DNA of 17,052 nt from Patescibacteria group bacterium. GTDB lineage: Bacteria; Patescibacteriota; Gracilibacteria; Peribacterales; Peribacteraceae. A program made the translations under genes and the position numbers. The DNA lies in assembly GCA_018818235.1 (NCBI GenBank), contig JAHISE010000032.1, forward strand, positions 1-17,052, written 5' to 3'. The stretch's first letter is position 1. Every line of letters starts with the position of its first letter. A model generated the notes under the pieces. That model was not told where the DNA came from. It searched no databases and worked only from the letters and a program-made list of their open reading frames with translations. Positions 1-7,726 of the stretch are shown here, piece by piece.

Positions 1-15
1 ATACTCCTTCGCCTA

Positions 16-122
16 AATAATTCCGATTCTTGAGGATTCATTAATTATTAACAAATCTATTTCTAATGGCTATGGAGTACGAGATTGCATAACAAAAGCA
101 CAGTGAATTTTTCGGAATTATT
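16..122. repeat. 10-bp inverted repeat in upstream region
   Basis: AATAATTCCG at 16-25 is matched exactly by its reverse complement CGGAATTATT at 113-122, 87 nt apart. The right arm lies where a -35 element for the first gene would be expected. It could be a regulator site or chance; no gene is visible in 1-146. Confidence 0.25.
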
Positions 123-136
123 AACTAAAAGCAGTA

Positions 137-142
137 TATAAT
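137..142 (+). promoter_or_regulatory. -10 element of the first gene
   Basis: A perfect TATAAT occupies 137-142, giving an expected transcription start near 149. No good -35 lies 17 bp upstream. A transcript from here favours a start codon at 168 or 204 over the GTG at 147, unless the message is leaderless. Confidence 0.4.
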
Positions 143-203
143 ACTTGTGTTACAATTCGTTCATAATATGAGCATTCACCCACTCCTGGTCTCACAGAAA
201 GGC

Positions 204-569
204 ATGAATAATAAATGGCCTCCAATGCCTATCGTCATTATTGGAATAATATACGTGTATTTTGAAATAATTTTTTTCATTGCAGCGCATATAATTTGCA
301 TTCTTCATCAGACTATTGTCTTTACGTTATTCGGTGCACCGAAGTTTCCGCTTAAAGACTTTATTGTGTTGGACCGTGGCAAGCTAAATAAACTTAATTG
401 GGTTCAAAGAGTCGGATGTTTGTATTGTGGTTATGCGAATGGACTAATGGCGTGGATCAAGGCAACTGTCAATGTAACTGAAGTTTATTCCTGTGCTATT
501 AAACACAGTGTTAGGAAACAAGGGCAAGAGCATCAGAAGGGGTTTTATGAGTATGGGGAGTTTAGATAA
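204..569 (+). CDS. Small conserved membrane protein with Cys-rich CxxCGYANG motif
   Basis: The protein has a hydrophobic segment of about 24 residues near its N-terminus, followed by a short soluble tail. The tail carries the pattern LNW, then CLYCGYANG, then a third cysteine in SCAIKH. From memory this matches an uncharacterised bacterial family with a DRxKL-LNW-CxYCxYANG-CxIKH signature; no function is known to me. The three conserved cysteines and the histidine could bind metal or form a disulfide, which is an inference. The reading frame stays open back to a GTG at 147 and an ATG at 168. The ATG at 204 is chosen because the family-like part begins with the helix right after it. It is convergent with the next gene, and the gap holds an inverted repeat. 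Confidence 0.7.
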   Translation: MNNKWPPMPIVIIGIIYVYFEIIFFIAAHIICILHQTIVFTLFGAPKFPLKDFIVLDRGKLNKLNWVQRVGCLYCGYANGLMAWIKATVNVTEVYSCAIKHSVRKQGQEHQKGFYEYGEFR

Positions 570-605
570 TGATATGTGAGGTTTTTGTTTTAGTCCTGGA
601 GTTTT

Positions 606-774
606 AAGATTCCAGATTACAGAGGCCAGATTCGCAGGGAGATTCCTAAATATGAAGATTCCAGATTCCAACTTCCAGAATCCAAGAAGTTACACACAAT
701 ATCAACTTGGATTTTTTTCATCTTGGCATTTCGGAATCTGTTTGCGAATCTGGAATTTGCGAATCTGGAATCTT
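606..774. repeat. Short-unit inverted and tandem repeat array between convergent genes
   Basis: The left arm has ATTCCAGATT-type units at 607-618, 626-636 and 655-668. The right arm has two exact 15-bp tandem copies of TTGCGAATCTGGAAT at 742-756 and 757-771. AAGATTCCAGATTC (655-668) is an exact reverse complement of 761-774. RNA from either strand could fold into a long stem. It lies between the stops of the genes at 569 and 779, so it may act as a bidirectional terminator or 3'-end stabiliser. No strong U-run follows it. Confidence 0.75.
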
Positions 775-778
775 TAAA

Positions 779-2575
779 CTAATTACTAAACACCCCCGTC
801 TCCAACGCATCCAACAAAGCAAACACAGCATGCTGCACAAAATCTATTCTCTGAGAGTTATTAGCCAAAGAACTTCTAAAACCCCCAACAGCTCTATCTT
901 GATTGGGAACATAAAATGAATTCTCCGGTGTGTACTGAGTTAGTAATATAAATCTGATCCCCCGTTTAATCGCATCACCATATTTTCTTACCCGATTCTT
1001 ATCCCCAGCCAACTGAGCAACAACATGTGCACTCGTAAGCCCCTCCATGTAAGAGGAAGTTGAATTTCTTTCCTGTCCACGTGGCATTCCACCTATCAGA
1101 TCCCCATATGGACTTTGTAACGTTTGATGATTCTGAACAATCCAATCATTCATCTCGAATATAAAGTCTGCAACCTCGGGGTCTTTTGTTTCTTCATACA
1201 AAATTCTGTAAGCCTGCGAATGCCACGGAATAAAAGCTGTATTTTTGTTCTCTCTCCAGTAATTCCTGTAATACGGGAATGCTTTTTGTACTGATTCAAG
1301 ATAATTCTTGTTCTCGGTCTTTTGATAAAGTTTCATCAGTGCAAATACCGCTTCGCCGGGGTAATAATCCTGTCCGGAGTTCTGTGTCGAATTGAAGTAA
1401 GTATTATATGAGCCGTCTTCCTGCTGTTGCGAAACAATACCACGAGCAATCTGAGCCAATAGCATTTGTGAATTCGGATAATCAGGACTTTCCAACAATA
1501 AAAATATAAGAAAAGCGTTATATGCTAGCTTCGCGGAGCCATCAATTTCTGCAAAACAGTAAGAAGTCCTCTTCCCTTCCCTTTCGCATTTTAAAAACTG
1601 TAAATAATGATCTAAGGAGCTGTTTACAATCCCATCCAAAGACCGATCGGAAAAATAATTACGCAGTTTTGCCACAGACCATGCAGTTGCAATCTGTCTG
1701 ACATGATTATTATCGGTTGAGTATCTGTCGTCACTCGGATAATACATATATTCCAGCAATCCAGTCTGCGGATTTACATTATTTTTGAACCAACCAACCG
1801 AAAGTTTAATTCGATCATTCAAATATTCCTGATTAATGTCTTCAGCTGCAATCTGAGTGTTGTATCTGTATAAGTCTGTTATTTTTCCGGCCCTATCTCC
1901 CATAAATGTGTATGTATCATAACGATAAACAATGGTCTGTGGATCATTTATGCAGTCCTCACCAAGTTCGGCCTTCCTGCACAACCTCTCGAACATCTTT
2001 GTGTGGTCGTAATTCTTGCTTATTGCCACTGATTCTTTGAAGAAAGCATTGCGCCCACCATTTACAATTTCAACTCCGTGTACTCCAAGCTCAATTTCTC
2101 TTGTAAGTGCAGATAAGCCTCCGGATATCGGGGTCTTGTTCACAAGAAACGAAAATACTATGACCGTATCATCAATTTCTTCTTCTTTTGTTACTCCGCC
2201 AAACCTGTCGTCTTTTATACATCGAGTTGTTGCATGCTCAATATTATTTTTTAATCTTGCGGGACTCATAGGCTGTACTCCGGCGCCCATTGAACAGCGA
2301 ACGGAATTGTTATTTAGAAATGTAATGAATAAATGATCATAATCAATAAATTTAGGTATCTCCGAATTGTTGTCACTTGGACGATTGAAGTATCCATCCA
2401 ATACCGAGTAGGCATAAGACAGCATTTCCTCCTTGTCCTGACCGGAAATGAACTCTGACGAGACAGAGGCACGAGGTTGCATTCTGGAAAACAGTGCAAT
2501 AAAAGCGATTACACAAACGACTAACAGTAATAGGGTTTTATTCCTGATCATATTATTCAAATAAGTAGAAAACAT
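779..2575 (-). CDS. Membrane-anchored AMMECR1-like domain fused to alpha/alpha-toroid (glycosidase-like) protein
   Basis: This 598-residue protein has an uncleaved signal anchor (about residues 13-30), so the rest should face outside the membrane. Residues about 80-210 resemble the AMMECR1 fold: FITFLNN, then VRCSMG where the family has LRGCIG, then a DDRFGG stretch, HGVEIVNGGR and FERLCRKAELG. The signature Cys is displaced by one position. Residues about 250-595 are repeated helical pairs with conserved aromatic and acidic patches (NNHVRQ, GSYNTYF, PGEAVFALMKLY, FIPWHSQAYRI, YMEGLTSAH, RIDFVQHA), typical of six-hairpin glycosidase or epimerase toroids. A carbohydrate substrate is inferred. 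It lies 27 nt after the metallo-beta-lactamase lipoprotein, probably in one operon. The ATG at 2575 is preferred because it keeps the charged n-region; there is no Shine-Dalgarno sequence. Confidence 0.75.
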   Translation of the reverse strand: MFSTYLNNMIRNKTLLLLVVCVIAFIALFSRMQPRASVSSEFISGQDKEEMLSYAYSVLDGYFNRPSDNNSEIPKFIDYDHLFITFLNNNSVRCSMGAGVQPMSPARLKNNIEHATTRCIKDDRFGGVTKEEEIDDTVIVFSFLVNKTPISGGLSALTREIELGVHGVEIVNGGRNAFFKESVAISKNYDHTKMFERLCRKAELGEDCINDPQTIVYRYDTYTFMGDRAGKITDLYRYNTQIAAEDINQEYLNDRIKLSVGWFKNNVNPQTGLLEYMYYPSDDRYSTDNNHVRQIATAWSVAKLRNYFSDRSLDGIVNSSLDHYLQFLKCEREGKRTSYCFAEIDGSAKLAYNAFLIFLLLESPDYPNSQMLLAQIARGIVSQQQEDGSYNTYFNSTQNSGQDYYPGEAVFALMKLYQKTENKNYLESVQKAFPYYRNYWRENKNTAFIPWHSQAYRILYEETKDPEVADFIFEMNDWIVQNHQTLQSPYGDLIGGMPRGQERNSTSSYMEGLTSAHVVAQLAGDKNRVRKYGDAIKRGIRFILLTQYTPENSFYVPNQDRAVGGFRSSLANNSQRIDFVQHAVFALLDALETGVFSN

Positions 2576-2602
2576 TCATTAATTAGTATTATTCTCTCTT
2601 AA

Positions 2603-3439
2603 TTACTTTAATTTTACAATATTAGGTTTAATTTTTGTGTAACTATCGAATATCTTCGGTTCATGTCCGGGAATAATAAGCGCACCGGATGCTTTGCGAG
2701 CCTTGAGGAGCCCCAGATACTGTTTATTCCCCTCAATATCAGTTGCGGAACCAATGGGAGCTAGGTCATCTATGTTTTCTGACAGATAAGCATTGTCCGG
2801 CACAATGTAAACGGTTTGATTGTTCGATTTTACAATCACAGTTTGAGTTCCTTTTGTGTGGTACGGTGCCAGTTCTACTGAAATATTCTCCGAAATCTTC
2901 TGATCACCATTAATTAACACAAGTCTTCCTTCATCTTTCATCTTTTTTATAAAATTTAAGTGTTCCCTATAGTATCCCCTTGAAGATATTTTGGAATCTG
3001 CAGAATTTTCGAAGGCATCTAAGATTGCTCTGTACTCTTTTCTCTGTAAATAGAAATCCGCATTCGGATAATTTGAACAACCATCAATATGATCTGCATG
3101 AAGATGTGTAATTATTACTCTGGAAATGTCTTTTTTTGAAGTTCGAAGTATAGTTATAAGTTCAGATGGTGATTTATATTCATCAATTTTCCATTTATCT
3201 ATAAACTTCTGATCTTCCAGACCACAATCAATTAATGAATATCCTTCCGGCTCCTTGACCATCCAGAACATCCAAGAAAATGGCAAAGTCCTCTCTTTGC
3301 TATCTCTGAATATTTGTTTTTCGGGAAATTCTGATTTTCCGTAACGCAAGGCATGCAAATCTACCTGATCCTGATTAACCGAAGCGCATGCAACTAATAT
3401 GATTGATCCTATACCTATGATCATTAATCTGAATCTCAC
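2603..3439 (-). CDS. Metallo-beta-lactamase-fold lipoprotein
   Basis: A metallo-hydrolase of the MBL superfamily, probably anchored outside the membrane by lipid. The zinc ligands are visible: HLHADH, a third His in PYHTKG, an Asp in VPDNAYL and a final His in PGHEP. The order and spacing resemble N-acyl-homoserine-lactonase-like members, but the substrate cannot be read from sequence. The frame is open to an ATG at 3484, but I place the start at the GTG at 3439. This gives an 18-residue lipoprotein signal (VRFRL, hydrophobic core, lipobox LVAC). It also lies 7 nt downstream of an extended -10 (TGG-TATTGT). It is divergent from the hydrolase at 3503 with only 63 nt between, and is followed by the AMMECR1-like fusion. 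Confidence 0.82.
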   Translation of the reverse strand: MRFRLMIIGIGSIILVACASVNQDQVDLHALRYGKSEFPEKQIFRDSKERTLPFSWMFWMVKEPEGYSLIDCGLEDQKFIDKWKIDEYKSPSELITILRTSKKDISRVIITHLHADHIDGCSNYPNADFYLQRKEYRAILDAFENSADSKISSRGYYREHLNFIKKMKDEGRLVLINGDQKISENISVELAPYHTKGTQTVIVKSNNQTVYIVPDNAYLSENIDDLAPIGSATDIEGNKQYLGLLKARKASGALIIPGHEPKIFDSYTKIKPNIVKLK

Positions 3440-3446
3440 AGCTACA

Positions 3447-3455
3447 ACAATACCA
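3447..3455 (-). promoter_or_regulatory. Extended -10 for the MBL lipoprotein
   Basis: Read on the minus strand, TGG-TATTGT is an extended -10 whose last base is 7 nt before the GTG at 3439, the spacing expected of a leaderless mRNA. It overlaps the divergent promoter region of the hydrolase. Confidence 0.4.
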
Positions 3456-3488
3456 CACCTTTTACTTCTTAGAAGTATGAGCATCCTT

Positions 3489-3494
3489 TATACT
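3489..3494 (+). promoter_or_regulatory. -10 element of the hydrolase-Mur ligase operon
   Basis: TATACT (5 of 6 matches to consensus) ends 8 nt before the ATG at 3503. No Shine-Dalgarno sequence is present, so transcription probably starts at or next to the start codon. The -35 (TTCTTA at 3466-3471) is weak. Confidence 0.45.
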
Positions 3495-3502
3495 CCTTAT
3501 TG

Positions 3503-4216
3503 ATGAAACCTGTTTTATTATGTCTTCATGGCTGGGGCGGCTCACGTGAATCTTTTGATCCATTGCGCGAAGAGCTTAAAGGAACTGATATCGAGATCAT
3601 TACTCCGGATCTTCCGGGATTTGGAACAGAACCTGAGCCTGATCGTCCTTGGTCAGTTGATGATTACGCGGACTGGGTCGAAAGTCGAATGTCGAAGGTC
3701 GAAGGTCGAATGTTGATCCTGGGTCACTCTTTTGGAGGAAGAATTGCATTCAAGCTTGCAATCAGAAGAAATCTGAAAATTAATCACTTATTTCTTTGCG
3801 CATCTGCCGGGATTAAGTATCCGAATCGTTTTCATATAACAATCGGACTGGCTATTGCCAAAACAGGAAACTTCTTTCTTTCTTTGCCCATAATTAACAA
3901 ATTAAAAGCACCCGCAAAGAAGATACTGTACAAAGCTCTGAGAGTGCATGACTACGAAGAAGCTTCGCCCATGATGAAACAAACAATGATCAAGGTAACC
4001 GGAGAAGATTTTAAACCACAGCTGTCACAAATTACTCTGCCAACCGACATTTTCTGGGGTGAAGATGACAAAATTACTCCGATTTCAGATGCTCACATTA
4101 TAAATGACCTGATTAAGGGGAGTCGGTTGCACACCTATCCATCGGTAAAACACAAAGTACACAAAGATAAGGCGAAAGAAATTGCAGATATAATCACTTC
4201 TAAACTTAATATTTGA
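3503..4216 (+). CDS. Alpha/beta-hydrolase
   Basis: A cytosolic alpha/beta-fold hydrolase of 237 residues. The oxyanion loop motif HGWGG is near the N-terminus and the nucleophile elbow GHSFGG follows. The acid is probably the Asp in WGEDDKITP. The catalytic His lies in the C-terminal VKHKVHKD stretch, with two candidate histidines. The substrate is unknown; esters or thioesters are usual. The stop lies 16 nt before the Mur ligase start, so the two are likely co-transcribed. The ATG at 3503 is chosen over the TTG at 3500 because it is 8 nt from the TATACT box. Oddity: the helix just before the nucleophile strand (about residues 58-70) is encoded by five heptamer repeats. Confidence 0.88.
   Translation: MKPVLLCLHGWGGSRESFDPLREELKGTDIEIITPDLPGFGTEPEPDRPWSVDDYADWVESRMSKVEGRMLILGHSFGGRIAFKLAIRRNLKINHLFLCASAGIKYPNRFHITIGLAIAKTGNFFLSLPIINKLKAPAKKILYKALRVHDYEEASPMMKQTMIKVTGEDFKPQLSQITLPTDIFWGEDDKITPISDAHIINDLIKGSRLHTYPSVKHKVHKDKAKEIADIITSKLNI
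3677..3711 (+). repeat. Five in-gene heptamers GTCGAAN
   Basis: Five contiguous 7-bp units (GTCGAAA, GTCGAAT, GTCGAAG, GTCGAAG, GTCGAAT) fill 3677-3711 inside the hydrolase gene without breaking its frame. They encode a VESRMSKVEGRM-like helix directly before the GHSFGG strand. Confidence 0.9.
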
Positions 4217-4232
4217 AGTAAAATAGCAATAT

Positions 4233-5801
4233 ATGAATGATTGGATTCTGATAATTATGACGCTAACGGCATCCGTATCCCCTCTCCTAACATTCGCCTA
4301 CCTATGGCAGGTTAAGGAATGGAGAATCGATCGCTTACGTGAACACTTAAGGAGTGAATGCTTCTTCAGGCAAACATTCGGGTTTACCAGACCCTTAGTC
4401 CTTGGTTTCTTTGGTTTCTTTCCTGTCCTCCGTAGCCTTGGCGTAGGAGGAGGTTACCTTGGTTACCTTCCCGGCTGGCACCTACTAACACTCGCCACTT
4501 TCCTCGCCATCAGTCTCCTCCAGATTATTCTTCGAAGACATCCCAAGCCTGTTTGGACAAAAAAAGCTATTACATTATGTTCGACATCTTTAATCATCAC
4601 ATTATTAATTCTGATACAAACAACTGTGTATAATTTTCCATTTTCCACTTTCCATTTTCCACTTTTCCCCGTTATACAACCATTCTTCCTGGCTCTCTCG
4701 GTAATGCTATGGAAACCGATCGATCAATTTTTAAAGAAGCGTATTATGAACTCTGCCAAGAGAGTCCGTTCAAGTAGATCTAACCTAACAGTAATTGGCA
4801 TCACTGGAAGTGTAGGTAAAAGTACAACCAAAGAACTTCTCTCACATATTCTAAAAAACCATCATCTGCTCTCTACTCCCGAGCATGTGAATACGGAAAT
4901 GGGAGTATCTCAGTGGCTAATCCGTGAGCTTCCAAAGAATCCTGAGGCGGAAATATTGATTGTAGAAATGGGAGCTTACCATACCGGTGAAATCGCTCTT
5001 CTTTGCGACATAGTTAAGCCAACTATGGGAGTAGTTACGTTTATCGGCAAGCAACACATCGGTCTTTTTGGATCACAAGAAGCACTTTGCAAAGCTAAGG
5101 GAGAATTAATCGAGGCAATCCCGGAAGATGGCTTTGTATTTTTGAATGCAGATAGCAAAATGTGTAATAAGCTCAAAGATGTTGCCAAATGCTCTGTAGT
5201 CACCGTGGGTACCGGAGGCCCGATAGATCTGGAAGCATTCGAGATAGAAGAGACTGCACACGGAATTGAGTTTAGGGTTAGTGATACCGGATTCTTTATT
5301 CCGATTCATGGTACTCATAATGTTAGCAATGTTCTTTTGGCAACCGCTATTGCTCAAAAACTTGATATGAATCTAACGGAGATTGCTGAAGTTCTAAAAT
5401 CGTACCGCCCGGCAACACATACATTCGCGATGCGTAAGCATAATGATGTTATGATTCTGGATGACACTCATAATTCGAGTCCCGCTAGCTTTAAAGCCGC
5501 ACTGGAATGGTCCAAATCACAACCTTTTGAATATAAAACACTCCTTACAAGCGGACTTATAGAACTTGGAATGGAACAGGACAGAATTCACAGTGAACTA
5601 GGCGCACTCTCATCGGGAATATTTGATCGTGTTGTGTTTTTAAACAAAAAGAGTGCTAGAAATTTTTCAAGCGGATACGGACGGGAAGTGGAAACTCTCT
5701 CCAAACACTCAAATTCTATTCCGGAAACTTCACTTTTGGTTTGCGTGGGAAGAATGTCTGAAAAATCTATCAATCAGTTGATTCCAAAAAACTCAAATTG
5801 A
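4233..5801 (+). CDS. murF: Membrane-domain Mur ligase (MurF-like)
   Basis: Predicted ATP-dependent ligase of the MurF type, which adds D-Ala-D-Ala to the UDP-MurNAc-peptide precursor of peptidoglycan. Residues about 188-520 carry the Mur ligase core: P-loop GITGSVGKSTTK, HVNTEMG, the VEMGAYHTGEI loop, GTHNVSNVLLA, and the C-domain DDTHNSSPASF and GLIELGMEQDRIHSELG. Family members usually have DDxYN; here the Tyr is His. The normal N-terminal UMT-binding domain is absent. Residues 1-165 hold about four hydrophobic helices with a LWQVKEWRIDRLREHLR stretch after the first. I have seen this arrangement in Patescibacteria proteins annotated as MurF. The product probably sits on the inner membrane. 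Part of the membrane domain is encoded by TTTTCCA heptamers. Confidence 0.85.
   Translation: MNDWILIIMTLTASVSPLLTFAYLWQVKEWRIDRLREHLRSECFFRQTFGFTRPLVLGFFGFFPVLRSLGVGGGYLGYLPGWHLLTLATFLAISLLQIILRRHPKPVWTKKAITLCSTSLIITLLILIQTTVYNFPFSTFHFPLFPVIQPFFLALSVMLWKPIDQFLKKRIMNSAKRVRSSRSNLTVIGITGSVGKSTTKELLSHILKNHHLLSTPEHVNTEMGVSQWLIRELPKNPEAEILIVEMGAYHTGEIALLCDIVKPTMGVVTFIGKQHIGLFGSQEALCKAKGELIEAIPEDGFVFLNADSKMCNKLKDVAKCSVVTVGTGGPIDLEAFEIEETAHGIEFRVSDTGFFIPIHGTHNVSNVLLATAIAQKLDMNLTEIAEVLKSYRPATHTFAMRKHNDVMILDDTHNSSPASFKAALEWSKSQPFEYKTLLTSGLIELGMEQDRIHSELGALSSGIFDRVVFLNKKSARNFSSGYGREVETLSKHSNSIPETSLLVCVGRMSEKSINQLIPKNSN
4634..4668 (+). repeat. Five in-gene heptamers of TTTTCCA type
   Basis: Units at 4634, 4641, 4648, 4655 and 4662 (TTTTCCA, TTTTCCA, CTTTCCA, TTTTCCA, CTTTTCC) encode NFPFSTFHFPLFP (about residues 134-146) in the loop between the last two membrane helices of the Mur ligase. 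The frame is intact. Confidence 0.85.
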
Positions 5802-5815
5802 GAATTGATATGATT

Positions 5816-5843
5816 AACTAGCAACCAATAACCAGCAACTAGT
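5816..5843 (+). repeat. Four heptamers after the Mur ligase stop
   Basis: AACTAGC, AACCAAT, AACCAGC and AACTAGT run end to end, starting 14 nt after the Mur ligase stop. The palindromic core ACTAGT allows only limited folding. The gap to the aminotransferase is otherwise empty, and no clear promoter is visible. Confidence 0.75.
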
Positions 5844-5879
5844 AAACTAATCTGCGACTGCACCATTAACTCCATTGAT

Positions 5880-7124
5880 ATGGTACTAACTCCAATACAT
5901 CACTCCTTCGCGCCCCATGTAAACATCTCATATATTATCAGGACACTGATGATTATATTGGCTCCTTGGAAGTGGAGACGAGGCAAAAGCCAAACAAAAC
6001 TAGAAAGTGAGCTCTCAAAGAAATTTAATGCCGATTGTTTTCTGTTTTCTTCCGGTCGTGAATCACTTTGTGCACTACTTCGAGCAATGAAATTGCAAAA
6101 TGGTGAGGAAGTTATTGTTCAAAGCTACACATGTGTTGCAGTTCCCAATGCAATTCATGCTGCTGGCGGAGTTCCCGTGTATGCGGACATTGATCGTGAG
6201 ACATTAAATCTGACTCCGGAAGATTGTGAGGCGAAAATAACAAATCATACTCGTGCAATCATCTGCCAACACACTTTTGGTATACCATCGGACACAAAAG
6301 CACTCAGAGAAATCTGTGACAGACACAATATTGTCTTGATCGAAGACTGTGCACATATAATGCCCGATGAATCCGGACCTGAATCTGTCTGTACACGTGG
6401 TGACTTCATCTTTTTCAGCTTCGGACGTGATAAAGCGATCTCGGGTATAACCGGAGGAGCTATACTTTCCAGAAATAATTATACTTCTCTTCAGTTACGA
6501 GCTGAACGTGCCAGAGCTGAGCAACTAAGTTACTTCACAATACTACGACTCCTCTCTTATCCCTTCATATATTTTATTGCGCGACCTTTCTATGGATTGT
6601 TTTTTGGAAAAGCACTTCTCTTCTCTCTTAAAAAAATCGGATGGATGGTTCCTATACTTACTGATAAGGAAAAGGAGGGTGATCAGTCCCCTATTCCGTG
6701 TCATCTTCCAAATGCATGTGCTTACTTAGCACTCACACAACTTAAAAAACTTAAAAAACTAAATGATCATCGTCGAAAGCTAACAAAAGTTTATCTAGAC
6801 CAATATTCTAATACTCGAATATTCCCCTCTCAAATAACCACCGACCTCCCACTCCAAAAATTCCCCTTATTCATACACAACGCCGATGAAATTAGATCAA
6901 AACTCAAACAAAAGAACATTCATCTATCTGATGGATGGACGGGATGTGTGGTTTGCCCAGAGGGAATAGATCTGGATCCGACCAACTACACTCCCGGAAG
7001 TGATCCGATGGCGGAAGCGGCTTGTGAGAAGATCATGAGCTTGCCGACTCATCCGAGTATGAGTAGAAAACAGGCAAAGAAATTGATTAAAGTGCTTATG
7101 GCCCAAGTTTTGGCAGGCTCATGA
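5880..7124 (+). CDS. DegT/DnrJ/EryC1/StrS-type PLP aminotransferase
   Basis: A fold-type I PLP enzyme of the sugar-aminotransferase family, which typically makes amino-sugar nucleotides for glycans. Visible features are FSSGRESL (phosphate contact), SYTCVAVPNAI, the YADIDRETLNL stretch, ICQHTFGIPSD, the PLP-ring Asp in LIEDCAH and the Schiff-base Lys in SFGRDKAISGITGG (residue 185). The substrate is unknown. The ATG at 5880 is kept because the HSFAP...LAPWKWRRGKS N-terminal stretch resembles the extended start I associate with relatives; a second ATG at 5949 would delete part of it. A hydrophobic patch at about 221-250 may make it membrane-associated. It lies 78 nt after the Mur ligase and may be read through from it. 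Confidence 0.87.
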   Translation: MVLTPIHHSFAPHVNISYIIRTLMIILAPWKWRRGKSQTKLESELSKKFNADCFLFSSGRESLCALLRAMKLQNGEEVIVQSYTCVAVPNAIHAAGGVPVYADIDRETLNLTPEDCEAKITNHTRAIICQHTFGIPSDTKALREICDRHNIVLIEDCAHIMPDESGPESVCTRGDFIFFSFGRDKAISGITGGAILSRNNYTSLQLRAERARAEQLSYFTILRLLSYPFIYFIARPFYGLFFGKALLFSLKKIGWMVPILTDKEKEGDQSPIPCHLPNACAYLALTQLKKLKKLNDHRRKLTKVYLDQYSNTRIFPSQITTDLPLQKFPLFIHNADEIRSKLKQKNIHLSDGWTGCVVCPEGIDLDPTNYTPGSDPMAEAACEKIMSLPTHPSMSRKQAKKLIKVLMAQVLAGS

Positions 7125-7149
7125 AAGAACTTTCAAAAACATGAGAATC

Positions 7150-7188
7150 CAATATCTTCCAACGACCGACTGTCGAAAGGGAATATTG
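7150..7188. terminator. Possible bidirectional hairpin between convergent genes
   Basis: CAATAT (7150-7155) pairs with ATATTG (7183-7188), and an inner CGAC/GTCG stem with a 5-nt loop lies at 7163-7175. The stems are short with internal loops and there is no convincing U-run. It is the only structure seen in the 73-nt gap between the aminotransferase and PIN gene ends. Confidence 0.25.
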
Positions 7189-7197
7189 CTAATCTAG

Positions 7198-7725
7198 CTA
7201 TTTTTCTTTTCCTCTCTTAATTTTTAATATTGCTTTTTCAAAAGCCCTAATATCAGGCTTCAACAAGTACATAATTTCTTCTCCAATCATAAATCGATCT
7301 TCTTCCCTGAAAAATGGAACCGGGAAATCACAAAAATTGAATGTCATTAGCATTGCCTTTGTTTGAATTGCAGTCGCACCGATGATTATATCTGCATCAT
7401 CGAAATTTTGTAGATTATGAAATACAGGTTTTCCTTTGTTTTCCCCTACTTTCTTAAGATTTTTAATAGCATTGTAATAAAAAGTAGCCACCTTCATTGT
7501 TTCGAGTGTTATTGGTAAATATTTAAATTGTTTAAGGAAATCATAGTTTCTTATAAAAGATTCATGATCTGAAGCATTTCTGGTAAATTCATAGCATATA
7601 GTCCACGAAATATAGTATCCAGCATTTAAGCTCTCCAGAGCCTTTGCAACTACTATTCGTGTTAATTTATGGTTAAGTTTTATTAGTACAGATGTATCAA
7701 GAATTATATTGTCTTGTTTAACCAT
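7198..7725 (-). CDS. PIN-domain ribonuclease, probable VapC-type toxin
   Basis: A 175-residue PIN-domain protein, expected to be a metal-dependent RNase. All key parts are visible: the first Asp in ILDTSVLIKL (residue 10), a Glu in CYEFTRN (46), the DDADIIIGATAI helix start (Asp110) and the final TFNFCDF with Asp133, so the active site looks complete. The C-terminal tail from about 150 to 175 is longer than in minimal VapC proteins and is lysine-rich. The start codon lies one base after the TAA of the upstream small gene, so translation is probably coupled. This gene order fits antitoxin-toxin modules. The RNA target is unknown. Confidence 0.82.
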   Translation of the reverse strand: MVKQDNIILDTSVLIKLNHKLTRIVVAKALESLNAGYYISWTICYEFTRNASDHESFIRNYDFLKQFKYLPITLETMKVATFYYNAIKNLKKVGENKGKPVFHNLQNFDDADIIIGATAIQTKAMLMTFNFCDFPVPFFREEDRFMIGEEIMYLLKPDIRAFEKAILKIKRGKEK

Positions 7726-7726
7726 A

